From positions 1 through 33,016 of the IMG/VR virus record IMGVR_UViG_3300042894_001713: 33,016 bases of DNA, one strand, 5' to 3'. The DNA comes from a virus. This document shows, piece after piece, positions 7,898 through 16,331 of the stretch (the stretch's first letter is position 1; each line of letters opens with the position of its first letter). Position numbers and translations under genes: made by a program. The notes below the pieces were generated by a model. It had not been told where the DNA came from. It searched no databases and saw only the letters and a list, made by a program, of their open reading frames with translations.

Positions 7898-7900
7898 GCC

Positions 7901-8818
7901 ATGCCAACTTTCAACCGCACCACCATTGTTCGCGGCCCATGTAAGATCGCCTTCGACAGCGCGACTTTCTACTCCAAGGGCGGCGTTTCCCTGACGATGA
8001 CCAACTCGACCTTCGACAAGGAGACCGACGCTTACGGTGTCGTTTCCAAGTCAAAGACCGACTTCCAGATCGTCGTCGAGTTCGAGCCTGTCGGTGAGAT
8101 CGAAGACCTCGCCAAGCTCTTTCCATACGGCAATACCGTTATGGGAGCGAGCATCTATGGAGGCACCGACAAGCCGCTCGTGATCACTGCGACAGATGCC
8201 ACCTACACGATCAACAATGCTGCGATCACGCAGATGCCGAGCATTCGGTGCAGCGCCAACAACACAGCCTTCGGAAGCGTGCAGTTCACCGGCCTTCTGG
8301 AAATCAGCGGTGACCCGGCGGCGCTGGCCGACTACTACGCGGTGGCAGGAGGAAACCCCATCGGGACCGCATTCGACCCATCGAAGATCATCACCGCTCC
8401 GTATCAAGCCACTCTTGGAGGTGGATTGACGTTCTTCTCCGAAGGCGGCTTCGAGATTTCCTTCGACCTCTCGCTCAACCCGGTAACCGTTGACGGGATC
8501 GGCACTGTGGACATGAGCCTTCAGAACCTTGGTGCGACCATCACCTGTATTCCTACCGGAGTCGCTGAAAGCTCCTTCGATGGGTTTTTCGGATCCCTCG
8601 ATACAGGCGAAGACCTCGCATCTTCCACGCTCGACATCGCAACGGCAACCGTCGGCGGCATCAACTTCGATTGCGCTGCGGTGCAATTAATTGATCTGCA
8701 AAAGCGATTCTCACCAACTGACAACCGCCTCGGCCAGTTGACGCTAGCAGCGAAGCGCACGTTCAGCGCCGGAGCGCCCGTCGCGCTCTTCACTGTCGCC
8801 GCTGTCGCTGCCCCATGA
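7901..8818 (+). CDS. Major tail (tube) protein candidate
   Basis: 305 residues, beta-rich with regularly alternating strands (KIAFDSATFYSKGGVSLTM, GGLTFFSEGGFEISFDLSL, QLTLAAKRTFSAGAP). The repeat of a 'KG-/EGG-' strand near residues 25-35 and 185-195 suggests two related tube-type domains. Position between the neck candidate and the large tail protein, and upstream of the tape measure, fits the tube subunit. Its stop overlaps the next start (ATGA). No tail sheath gene follows. Confidence 0.6.
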   Translation: MPTFNRTTIVRGPCKIAFDSATFYSKGGVSLTMTNSTFDKETDAYGVVSKSKTDFQIVVEFEPVGEIEDLAKLFPYGNTVMGASIYGGTDKPLVITATDATYTINNAAITQMPSIRCSANNTAFGSVQFTGLLEISGDPAALADYYAVAGGNPIGTAFDPSKIITAPYQATLGGGLTFFSEGGFEISFDLSLNPVTVDGIGTVDMSLQNLGATITCIPTGVAESSFDGFFGSLDTGEDLASSTLDIATATVGGINFDCAAVQLIDLQKRFSPTDNRLGQLTLAAKRTFSAGAPVALFTVAAVAAP

Positions 8819-10821
8819 AATGCCGCCTTGAAATAGGATCGAGGTATTACGACCTCGCTGGCTCTGATGGCGCATCAAGCGACACTCAGGGTCTGCGGGT
8901 CGATTACTCCGTGAATTCGGAGACGGTGAACTACATCGGCGTCACTGAATCACGGAACTATGCCCGCCCGGGATCAGCAATCACCGCCTCGTTTTCAAGC
9001 GTTACAGCGTTTGCAAGCGTATCAGACTGCGAGGCCGAAATCGGCAGCTTGTATGAGTTTCTGAAGGACCAAAGCGGCACTGTAACAGCCTACCTTGGAG
9101 ACATCGTTTACGACGGCACCAATCAAGTTGAGACCGCCACAGCATCGGGCACTGTTCAGACTCAAGTGACGATCACGCAAGCAGATGCAACCGCGATCCA
9201 TTACACGACCGACGGCACCGATCCGACGACAGGATCCCCCACAATCGCAAGCGGGTCTTCGTTTCTTCAGGCTGGCACGTTCCGCGTGAAGGCGCTTGCG
9301 GTAAAGACCGGAGAAACTAACAGCGCCATCATCTGCCGGGGATTCATTGAATCAGGGGGGTTGCCTGAAGTATACGTATCACCTGAAAGTTCCGCCCAAC
9401 CAGCCGGGACGGTCACCGTGACCGTCACGATTCCAACAGCCGGCGCGACCAGTCACTACACGACCGACGGCACTGATCCGACAACCAGCTCTCCAACCGT
9501 GGCAAGCGGAGGCACGGTATCGGTTCCCGTCCCTGGCCAGCTTCGTGTCCTGTCTACTTTTGGGCTTTCTTTGGTGAGCCCCATCAAGCAGGTGAACTTC
9601 ATCTCGCTTCCGGCTGCATCCGGCTACACGACCGGAACCTATGTTGACGGCGGCACAACATACCGGTGGCACAAGCTGACGGCTGACTCCATTGTCAGAA
9701 TCAACACCTCAGCCTCAATCGACTACCTCATTGCAGGCGGCGGCGGAGCGGGCGGCGGTCGGTCTGGAGGCCGCAGCGGCGGCGGTGGGGGCGCTGGCAG
9801 GCTCATTGCCGGATCCGCATCAGCAAGCGCGCAAACAGTTTCAGCAGTCATCGGCAAAGGCGGCATCAGTTCGACGACATCACCAGCGACTTCGGCCTCG
9901 GATGGGACGACCAGTTCGATTTTCGGCTTCAGCGGATTCGGTGGCGGCGGCGGTGGCGTCGGGGCAGCTCAAAACGGAAGGAGCGCAAATGGATCTGGGG
10001 GAGGTGGCACCGGATCAACTGGCATCGGCGGCGGTTCAATCCTCAGCCTCGGCTTTGCAGGCGGGGATGGAGGAGTATCTGCCGGGTTCCTTTCCGGCGG
10101 TGGCGGATCTTCCACCGCAGTGGGGCTGACTCAATCAGGATCGAGCACGGACCGTATCGGCCGAGCCGGAACAACCTCGGCGCTCGACAACATCTCAACC
10201 GTTTACTGCAACGGCGGCGGCGTTCTCGCCACGGCAACAACTCTCACCCCTGGCAGCGGCGGAGCCGGCCGGATAGGGACTGACGGCGACGCAGGGCAGA
10301 ACGGGGCCGATGGCATTATCATTCTGCGACACGTTGACAGCGCCACGACAATCGACGTTTACGGACCAGTAGCCAGTCCTGCTTCGATTACGCCATCCAG
10401 CACAGATCCAGCATCTGGCACTGTTCTGGTTTCCGTCACGGTCGATTCCATCACTCAATCATTCAACGTCCCTGTCTTTGCAGGTCAAGCCGCGTCAACG
10501 TGGGCCGCAACTGCCCGCGCTCAACTCGCTGCCTCGTATTTCATCAATCGCGACTACACGGTTTCCGGGTCTGGAGCTTCAATCATTCTGACATCGCGGA
10601 CCCACAGGAGTGATTCGTCCTTGAACATTGCGACCGCCAATGGTTCACCCAGCGCAGGTATCACTCCAGTTTCCACAAGCTCCAACACTGCTCCCGGATC
10701 GCCTGACACGATTACCCCGAAGATCACGATCTACGAAGCGATTGCTCAGGTTTCAGCTGGTTATCGGGGACTCTCTCTCTCTATTGACGCAAGCATCACC
10801 GGACGAACAACAGCACCCTGA
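8815..10821 (+). CDS. Large multidomain tail protein with chitobiase-type repeats and Gly-rich adhesin domain
   Basis: 668 residues. Residues 1-100 form a tail-like domain (GVTESRNYARPGSAITASF). Two copies of HYTTDGTDPTT start at residues 129 and 214; this matches the CHB_HEX_C / Fn3-like carbohydrate-associated domain and the repeat is visible in DNA 255 bases apart. Residues about 300-500 are a Gly-rich domain with several GGGG runs, resembling the glycine-rich modules of phage adhesins. A final beta domain (PASITPSSTDPASGTVLVSV) precedes the C-terminal helix. Probably displayed on the virion and able to bind surface sugars. Its location between tube and tape measure is unusual, since assembly chaperones usually occupy that slot. 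Confidence 0.6.
   Translation: MKCRLEIGSRYYDLAGSDGASSDTQGLRVDYSVNSETVNYIGVTESRNYARPGSAITASFSSVTAFASVSDCEAEIGSLYEFLKDQSGTVTAYLGDIVYDGTNQVETATASGTVQTQVTITQADATAIHYTTDGTDPTTGSPTIASGSSFLQAGTFRVKALAVKTGETNSAIICRGFIESGGLPEVYVSPESSAQPAGTVTVTVTIPTAGATSHYTTDGTDPTTSSPTVASGGTVSVPVPGQLRVLSTFGLSLVSPIKQVNFISLPAASGYTTGTYVDGGTTYRWHKLTADSIVRINTSASIDYLIAGGGGAGGGRSGGRSGGGGGAGRLIAGSASASAQTVSAVIGKGGISSTTSPATSASDGTTSSIFGFSGFGGGGGGVGAAQNGRSANGSGGGGTGSTGIGGGSILSLGFAGGDGGVSAGFLSGGGGSSTAVGLTQSGSSTDRIGRAGTTSALDNISTVYCNGGGVLATATTLTPGSGGAGRIGTDGDAGQNGADGIIILRHVDSATTIDVYGPVASPASITPSSTDPASGTVLVSVTVDSITQSFNVPVFAGQAASTWAATARAQLAASYFINRDYTVSGSGASIILTSRTHRSDSSLNIATANGSPSAGITPVSTSSNTAPGSPDTITPKITIYEAIAQVSAGYRGLSLSIDASITGRTTAP
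9199..9482 (+). repeat. 255-bp spaced direct repeat encoding two chitobiase-type domain starts
   Basis: CAYTACACGACCGACGGCAC begins at 9199 and at 9454, near-identical and exactly 255 bases (85 codons) apart, and both continue YGATCCGAC. The high DNA identity of this stretch suggests recent domain duplication or maintained homogenisation inside the tail gene. Confidence 0.75.
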
Positions 10822-10823
10822 CC

Positions 10824-12542
10824 ATGGCGAGCCGCAAAGTTGACATCCAGATCTCGACCAAGGCCGACACGACCGGCGCGAAGGACACAACGCAGGCCAT
10901 CGACAAGATGGTGGACAAGGTCGATGAGGCTGAGGTCGCCGTTGTGGACCTGAGTCAAGCGGTTGACAAGCTGGACGGCAAGCTGGACGAGGTTGACAAC
11001 TCGACCAAGGTCGTCGACCGCGCTGTCGACAACCTGACCGACTCCGTCGTCAAACTCGATGACCGAGTCACTGATACGGCGCAGGCGACCGACAAGCTCG
11101 ACGACGCGCTCCATGTCGTCGAAACCAGCGGCAAGGGCGCAGCTCGCTCTATTGACGCCGTCTCTCAGGCGAGCGACAAGGCAGCGACATCCACAGCGAA
11201 AGCAGGGAAAGGGACCGCCAGCGTCGGCCAGATTGCATCCGCTGCGGGATTCCAGGTGCAGGACTTCGCCGTTCAGGTGGCCGGCGGCACCTCGGCTCTT
11301 ACTGCCATGGCGCAGCAGGCTCCGCAGTTCCTCGGCGTCTTTGGTCCCGGTGGTGCCATCGCGGGCGCTCTTATCGCCGTGGGGGCCATCGCACTGAAGG
11401 TGTTCAACGGCATGGCCGATGATTCTGCAAACGCTGCGGAGAAGGCGGCTTTCCTCGCAGAGTCCATCAAGGATGTAAGCGAGACAGCGGCGAAGGCAGT
11501 CGGCGAAGACATCGACTTCGGGCTAAAGCAGATCGATGATGCAGCCGATGCCGCTCTCGCTCTGATCGGAGCCTTCGACGGTGTCACAGAAGCAGCGAAT
11601 GCTTCGGCTCTCGCGTCTCTCTCGAATGCTGAGAAGATCCGCAAAGCCGAGATCGAGATCCGCAAGCTGCGAGGCGAGCAGGTCGATGAGATCAAGGAGA
11701 TTCAAGCCGCGACAGCCGCAGAGTCGGCCATGCGTGAAGAGCAGGCACGGCAAGCCATCGCGGCTGAGAACACGCGAGTCGAGCAGGCGAAAGCAGCACA
11801 GGCTGAGGTGCAGAAAGCGGGCGACCTGAAGCTGCAAGAGTTGGCAAATGCTCAAGCAAGCCTGCTCACGGAAAACCAGAAGCTCGGAGTTCTGCGAGCG
11901 CAGCGCGACGAGCTGGAGAAGCAGGCCAAGGAGCGCGGCAAGATCTCGGAAGGGGAAATCCCCTTCATGAAGACCCCCGCAGCAGAAGGCGCTCAGAAGC
12001 AGCTTGACGATCAGTTCTTCCAAGCGTCCATCGCGCTGGCAGAGCAGAACAGGGCGGCCCTAGAAGCGAAGGTCAAAGACATCAGTGATCAGCTTTCGGA
12101 AAACGCGAAGGCGGTCAACTCTGCGATGACTACCGTCGCCGCGACCGTGCAGGAAGCAGCGATTGCCATTCCTCAGATCGCTGAAGAGTTCAAGACGGCC
12201 GACATCGTCGCGCAGGTCGATGCCATCAAGCAGGTCGCCACTCAGGCCGCGACCCAGGTGCAGGGCATCATCGATACGGTCAAGCCAATCACCGAAGTCG
12301 AGAGGGCCGCAATCGAAAGCCTCAAGGTTGACGCATCGGACCGGCAAATCTCAGCGAATGAAACAGCGCGAGTCGCTCAAAACCTCGCGACCATCAGGAG
12401 TCTCATCAATACCCAGATGGGCACCGCTGCGACGAATACCGAGAAGCTGATCCAGACCATCTCCGCGATGCAGCAGCGGCTCGACGCGCAGCAGCGGCAG
12501 ATCGGACAACTCCAATCGAGCGCGAGAGGCTCAGGCAACTGA
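10824..12542 (+). CDS. Tape measure protein
   Basis: 572 residues. The N-terminal third is a heptad-like coiled coil of repeated DKLDD/VDNLTDSV/AVDKL units. A hydrophobic stretch (about 165-205, FLGVFGPGGAIAGALIAVGAIALKVF) is typical of tape measures, and the C-terminal half is long charged helix (KAEIEIRKLRGEQVDEIKE, MQQRLDAQQRQIGQLQ). It sets tail length and is ejected ahead of DNA. Using the usual ~0.15 nm per residue, a tail near 85 nm is predicted. It follows the adhesin-like gene by 2 bases. Confidence 0.82.
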   Translation: MASRKVDIQISTKADTTGAKDTTQAIDKMVDKVDEAEVAVVDLSQAVDKLDGKLDEVDNSTKVVDRAVDNLTDSVVKLDDRVTDTAQATDKLDDALHVVETSGKGAARSIDAVSQASDKAATSTAKAGKGTASVGQIASAAGFQVQDFAVQVAGGTSALTAMAQQAPQFLGVFGPGGAIAGALIAVGAIALKVFNGMADDSANAAEKAAFLAESIKDVSETAAKAVGEDIDFGLKQIDDAADAALALIGAFDGVTEAANASALASLSNAEKIRKAEIEIRKLRGEQVDEIKEIQAATAAESAMREEQARQAIAAENTRVEQAKAAQAEVQKAGDLKLQELANAQASLLTENQKLGVLRAQRDELEKQAKERGKISEGEIPFMKTPAAEGAQKQLDDQFFQASIALAEQNRAALEAKVKDISDQLSENAKAVNSAMTTVAATVQEAAIAIPQIAEEFKTADIVAQVDAIKQVATQAATQVQGIIDTVKPITEVERAAIESLKVDASDRQISANETARVAQNLATIRSLINTQMGTAATNTEKLIQTISAMQQRLDAQQRQIGQLQSSARGSGN

Positions 12543-12543
12543 C

Positions 12544-14331
12544 ATGACCGACTACATCATCAAGGGCGAGGCCGGGAAAACCCTCAACGCGACTGACCGA
12601 TTCCTCGGGGCCGACCTGCTCGCGGTCAACGCCAGCTTGCGCTTCGAGAACCTGGGGCCGGATGTCCTGACGTGGACCTGCCGCACCGAGAGCATCACCG
12701 CCGGCGAGACGATCATTCCCGATGTCGGGCAGCGGGTCGAGCTGTGGATCCCAGCCATCGGCGCATTCCCTGCAAGCCGCCAGTTCCGCGGGTGGGTGAC
12801 GCAAGCACGGGCGACCAACTTCGGCGTGCAGGTCGTCGTCGAGGGCCCGTGGCAGTTCCTGCGGAAGATCGACATCACCAGCAGCGTGAGCAGCGGCACG
12901 AACACGCAGGATCGCCCGACGATCATCTTCAACGAAGCGACGGTGAAGGCCAACATCGAGGCACTGCTTGCTCGTGCAATCGTGCTCGGCGCGCCGCTTG
13001 TGGTTGGAACCATTGCCACGACGTTCACGATCCCGAAGCTGCAACTCAGCATGATGACCTGCGCGGATGTCCTCGCGGAACTCATGCGCTGGGTGCCGGA
13101 TTCGATTGGATGGTTCGACTATACCGGAGCCGGGGAGCCGATCTTCAACCTGTCCCGTCGCTCCGGGATGTCGGCCCAGACCTATGCCGTCGGGACTGCG
13201 CCACTCGTTGACTTCGATCTGACCGGCAGGCCCGACCTGAAGCCTTCGCAGGTCGTCATCAAATACACCCGCCGCCGCCTGTCTCCTGCTGACGGTCGCC
13301 CGGAGTTCGTCGAGCAGGCGAGCGGCAGCGCCATCACCGGAAGGATCCAAACGATGGGCCTGTCTGGTAAGGAGCTGGACACGTTCCTGCCGCCTGACGA
13401 TTACCAGACGTTCGTCGCTCAGACGAAGCCGATGAACACCTCGACAGCGATCAAAAACGCGATCATCGCGCTGATCCCGCAGGTAGCTGAGAGCCGGACG
13501 AAGTTCGCCAACTATCCCCGCGAAGGGACGTCTGATGCCACCCTCGCGAATGGTGAATCGCTGTGGTATTTCAACCGACAACCGGTCGATAGCGTCACTA
13601 CACATCAAAGCGTGCAACAGCCTGCCTATCAGGTGCGGGATGCAGAGACTGGCACTGTCATCACATCATTCACGGGCAAGAACCTCGTCATCAAGGCCGA
13701 CACTCCAGACTGGGCGACAGGCGTCTATGCCAGCGCGCAGAAGGTCAAGGTCACGGGCAGGCTCTACCGGGCGCAGGTGATCACCACCAAGGCAACTTTC
13801 AACTCGGTGCCGGTGGCAGCAACAGCCGAGCCTTTGTGGTCGCAGTCATTCCCGTGGGTGAGGCAGACTCCGATTCTGTATTTCTCCGGGACATCAAAGG
13901 CACCAGAAGGGAGGCAGGATTCGACCGATATCAACTTTCTATACCTCGACTTCGAGGTGGACGCGATCCTGACCACCTCGACGTATTCCTCGCCGCAAAC
14001 AATCTACAAGCCGCAGGACTACGAATACCTGGAGCCGCCTGCGAGCCTAGCCTCCAACCTCCTCAGCGCGCAGAACTTTGATCCCTACGAAGGATCGCTG
14101 CGACTCGTTGTCAGCGACCTCGGAGGGCTTGTCAACTACCTCCAGTATACGTATCGAATCACCGGCGCGCAGACTGGCCTCGCGACTGCCGACGCCCTGC
14201 CTCGCGTCGTCACCTACGATCTCGCGGCGACTTCCCTCGATATAGAGATTGGCGCGCCGTCGCGCTTCAACTTTGCCACCCTCGGCGGCAAGGTGCGGCA
14301 GACTCCGCAGACGAACATCACCATCAACTAA
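12544..14331 (+). CDS. Tail hub / distal tail protein (gpD-like)
   Basis: 595 residues. Early segments (SLRFENLGPDVLTWTC, GQRVELWIPAIGAF, FRGWVTQAR) look like the OB-fold/beta layout of hub proteins, and DVLAELMRWVPDSIGWFDYTG followed by a PLVDFDLTGRPDLKPSQVVI strand region resembles the gpD/gp27-type hub core. The rest is beta-rich with no recognised enzyme motif. It sits immediately after the tape measure, the usual position of distal tail and hub genes. It starts one base after the tape-measure stop. Confidence 0.6.
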   Translation: MTDYIIKGEAGKTLNATDRFLGADLLAVNASLRFENLGPDVLTWTCRTESITAGETIIPDVGQRVELWIPAIGAFPASRQFRGWVTQARATNFGVQVVVEGPWQFLRKIDITSSVSSGTNTQDRPTIIFNEATVKANIEALLARAIVLGAPLVVGTIATTFTIPKLQLSMMTCADVLAELMRWVPDSIGWFDYTGAGEPIFNLSRRSGMSAQTYAVGTAPLVDFDLTGRPDLKPSQVVIKYTRRRLSPADGRPEFVEQASGSAITGRIQTMGLSGKELDTFLPPDDYQTFVAQTKPMNTSTAIKNAIIALIPQVAESRTKFANYPREGTSDATLANGESLWYFNRQPVDSVTTHQSVQQPAYQVRDAETGTVITSFTGKNLVIKADTPDWATGVYASAQKVKVTGRLYRAQVITTKATFNSVPVAATAEPLWSQSFPWVRQTPILYFSGTSKAPEGRQDSTDINFLYLDFEVDAILTTSTYSSPQTIYKPQDYEYLEPPASLASNLLSAQNFDPYEGSLRLVVSDLGGLVNYLQYTYRITGAQTGLATADALPRVVTYDLAATSLDIEIGAPSRFNFATLGGKVRQTPQTNITIN

Positions 14332-14333
14332 CG

Positions 14334-15308
14334 ATGACAGCCGCACCGTTTTCCACAGCCGTCGATGAGTTCGGCAACCTCTACATGCAGGGCGGCGTCG
14401 TCATCGGCCTGCACGGCACGACTGTATATTTCCTGACCGGTGGCTCGACGAACGCGGTGGCTGTGCAAGACCCGACGATGGCTCTCATGGATGCGTCGCG
14501 TGGCCTCGGCGGGTTCTACGGCGGGAGCGGTGCCAACGTGGCAGCAACATCCGCCGTCCTCGGCACGCTGGTGCCAGATGGATTCTTCAAGCCGCTGGAG
14601 CCGGATGTCTGGACGAGCGGCGGCTTCACCATGACCTTCGACCCTGGCACCGGGAATGCCGACATCGAGGACGACACCAACGTCGTGGCCACGATGGCAG
14701 CGACCACCACAGTCGCGCCGTATGGCACCTTCAATGCCACAACCTACGGCAGGACGACCTACAACGGCGGCACGGCATTCTCAATCTCGACGACCTACGA
14801 GGGCAACGCGGACACATGGCCGGCGCGCCCTGCCGTGCTGGTCTGCGACGATACCACCGTGCAGCTCGGCAGCTACTCGCGCACCGGATGGCAGGCGTGG
14901 GAGTCGGACGATGATCCCGATTGGACGATCACCATCGACGGCACCGGCGCAGGCATCATCAACGACGGCACCGACGACGTTCTGGAACGCGCTGCCGATG
15001 CGGATCGGATCTATGACCCGACAGGCAACGCGTGGGTCTCGACGGCCTACGGCGCTACAACCTACGGAGCAGGCGAGACGTTCTACGCTCAGATCTACCA
15101 GACCCGCGCATTCCCCATCGCAGGGCTGCTCTACGTCACCCTGACGCTCGACGGCAGCGACGAGGTGACGGCCGTGACAGGCCCGTTCTTCGCATCTTCC
15201 CTTCCGGCCAACTCTTTGACGGCTGTCTCGGTACCGATCGCCTACAGCGACGGCGCCGGGAACGTCACCCAGATCCAGCTTGGCCCGATCACATGGCGGC
15301 CAGCCTGA
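14334..15308 (+). CDS. Tail structural protein of unknown family
   Basis: 324 residues, beta-rich and acidic. Two similar segments (NATTYGRTTYNGGTAFSI near 136-153 and TAYGATTYGAGETFYAQ near 238-254) point to an internal duplication. SLPANSLTAVSVPIAYSDG near the C-terminus is a strand-rich end. No enzyme or lectin motif. It lies between the hub candidate and the glycosyltransferase-like gene and overlaps the latter by 16 bases, so it belongs to the distal tail module. Confidence 0.7.
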   Translation: MTAAPFSTAVDEFGNLYMQGGVVIGLHGTTVYFLTGGSTNAVAVQDPTMALMDASRGLGGFYGGSGANVAATSAVLGTLVPDGFFKPLEPDVWTSGGFTMTFDPGTGNADIEDDTNVVATMAATTTVAPYGTFNATTYGRTTYNGGTAFSISTTYEGNADTWPARPAVLVCDDTTVQLGSYSRTGWQAWESDDDPDWTITIDGTGAGIINDGTDDVLERAADADRIYDPTGNAWVSTAYGATTYGAGETFYAQIYQTRAFPIAGLLYVTLTLDGSDEVTAVTGPFFASSLPANSLTAVSVPIAYSDGAGNVTQIQLGPITWRPA

Positions 15309-15991
15309 CAGCCGCCGTCTTCGCCTACGGTGGCGACGCGCTGCCGGTGATCGAGTGCGTGCGCCACCTGGCGCAGCTCGGCGTCCGGGCATGGGTCTTC
15401 GACGACTCCGAGCACCGCCTGCCGGGATGGGTGCAGGGCCAACTGTGGCGGATGGGCGCCGCCTACGACGTGACGAAGTTCGCCAGGCGCGGCAACCTGA
15501 ACGGCACCGAGTGCTGCATCGGCATCCTCGAATCCATGCTGTCAACCGGGGCCAATGTCGTCGCCAAGATCGACGCCGACACGCTGCTGGTTCAGCCTGA
15601 CTTGTTCGCCGCCGGCACGGTCGGGTGCTGCTCGACGATGACAGCCCGACGCGACGCCTTCGGTGCCTGCTACTCGATCCGGCGCGAGACCATCACCGCG
15701 GCGCTGGCGATCCTTCGCGGGATGCCGCGTGACCCTTACTGCCCGGAAGATTTGACGATCTGGAGCGCGATCCGCGCAACCGGCCACCCGTTCGGCATGA
15801 TCGACCACCACCCCGACGGTGGAGGGCTGGCCGCGGTGCCGATCGGATCTCCGGTGGATCGGCCCGAGCGGTTCGCCGCGCTGACATTCGGCAACCCGCC
15901 CAGAGGAGGCTGGGAGGACCGTCAAATCCAAGTCACGCTGGAGATGCGACGATTCGCCTCCGGTATTGACCGGGCGCGGGAAATCCAATAG
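15293..15991 (+). CDS. GT-A fold glycosyltransferase-like protein in the tail module
   Basis: 232 residues from ATG 15293; the frame is open further upstream, but that part is the shadow of the preceding gene. VVAKIDADTLLVQPDLF carries a DxD-type motif (Asp94, Asp96) at the spacing and context of metal-dependent GT-A glycosyltransferases (K-D-D at the end of a strand). CPEDLTIWSAIRATGH in the C-terminal half resembles the acceptor-side E-D-L segment of that fold. It may glycosylate virion or adhesin proteins, or may be a degenerate relative used structurally. It overlaps the upstream gene by 16 bases and precedes a small beta-sandwich protein. The enzyme call is inferred from the motif only. 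Confidence 0.6.
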   Translation: MAASLTAAVFAYGGDALPVIECVRHLAQLGVRAWVFDDSEHRLPGWVQGQLWRMGAAYDVTKFARRGNLNGTECCIGILESMLSTGANVVAKIDADTLLVQPDLFAAGTVGCCSTMTARRDAFGACYSIRRETITAALAILRGMPRDPYCPEDLTIWSAIRATGHPFGMIDHHPDGGGLAAVPIGSPVDRPERFAALTFGNPPRGGWEDRQIQVTLEMRRFASGIDRAREIQ

Positions 15992-16001
15992 CGTCCCGCG
16001 C

Positions 16002-16331
16002 ATGACGAAGATCAACGCCTACTCTGGCGCGACTCTCAGCCTGTCCTTCACGGCGAAGGACGAAGACGGCGACCCGGTGGACCTCACCGGCTACACCGCC
16101 CGCGCCGAGGTTCGACCTACGATCTCCAGCTCGACGATCACGCTCAATCTCTCGCCGACGATCCCGACGCCTGCGAATGGGATCATTACAATCAGCATCA
16201 CCGACGAGGTGACGGCCCTGATTGAGCCAGGCGCTTACGTCTGGGGACTCGTGCTGGTCACTCCTGCCGGCGGCGTCATCCCAATCGAGTCCGGCCCAAT
16301 CGTCTTCCGTCAAATCGTCCCGCGCGTATGA
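16002..16331 (+). CDS. Small Ig-like / BppU-N-like beta-sandwich tail protein
   Basis: 109 residues from ATG 16002. The sequence YSGATLSLSFTAKDEDGDPV, DLTGYTARAEVR, ITISITDEVTALIEPGAYVW and IESGPIVFRQIV is the pattern of an N-terminal baseplate-upper-protein-like beta sandwich, used for docking fibres. It overlaps the next, fibre-like gene by ATGA, supporting a joint role in fibre attachment. Confidence 0.6.
   Translation: MTKINAYSGATLSLSFTAKDEDGDPVDLTGYTARAEVRPTISSSTITLNLSPTIPTPANGIITISITDEVTALIEPGAYVWGLVLVTPAGGVIPIESGPIVFRQIVPRV

Noticed and set aside
9692-10129. 145-residue alternate-frame protein inside the adhesin-like gene
   Set aside because: Out-of-frame reading of a Gly-rich segment giving Ala runs; considered as a frameshifted tail chaperone, but no slippery site or chaperone-like sequence seen.
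12406-13617. 403-residue minus-strand frame opposite tail hub gene
   Set aside because: Antisense shadow without recognisable domain.
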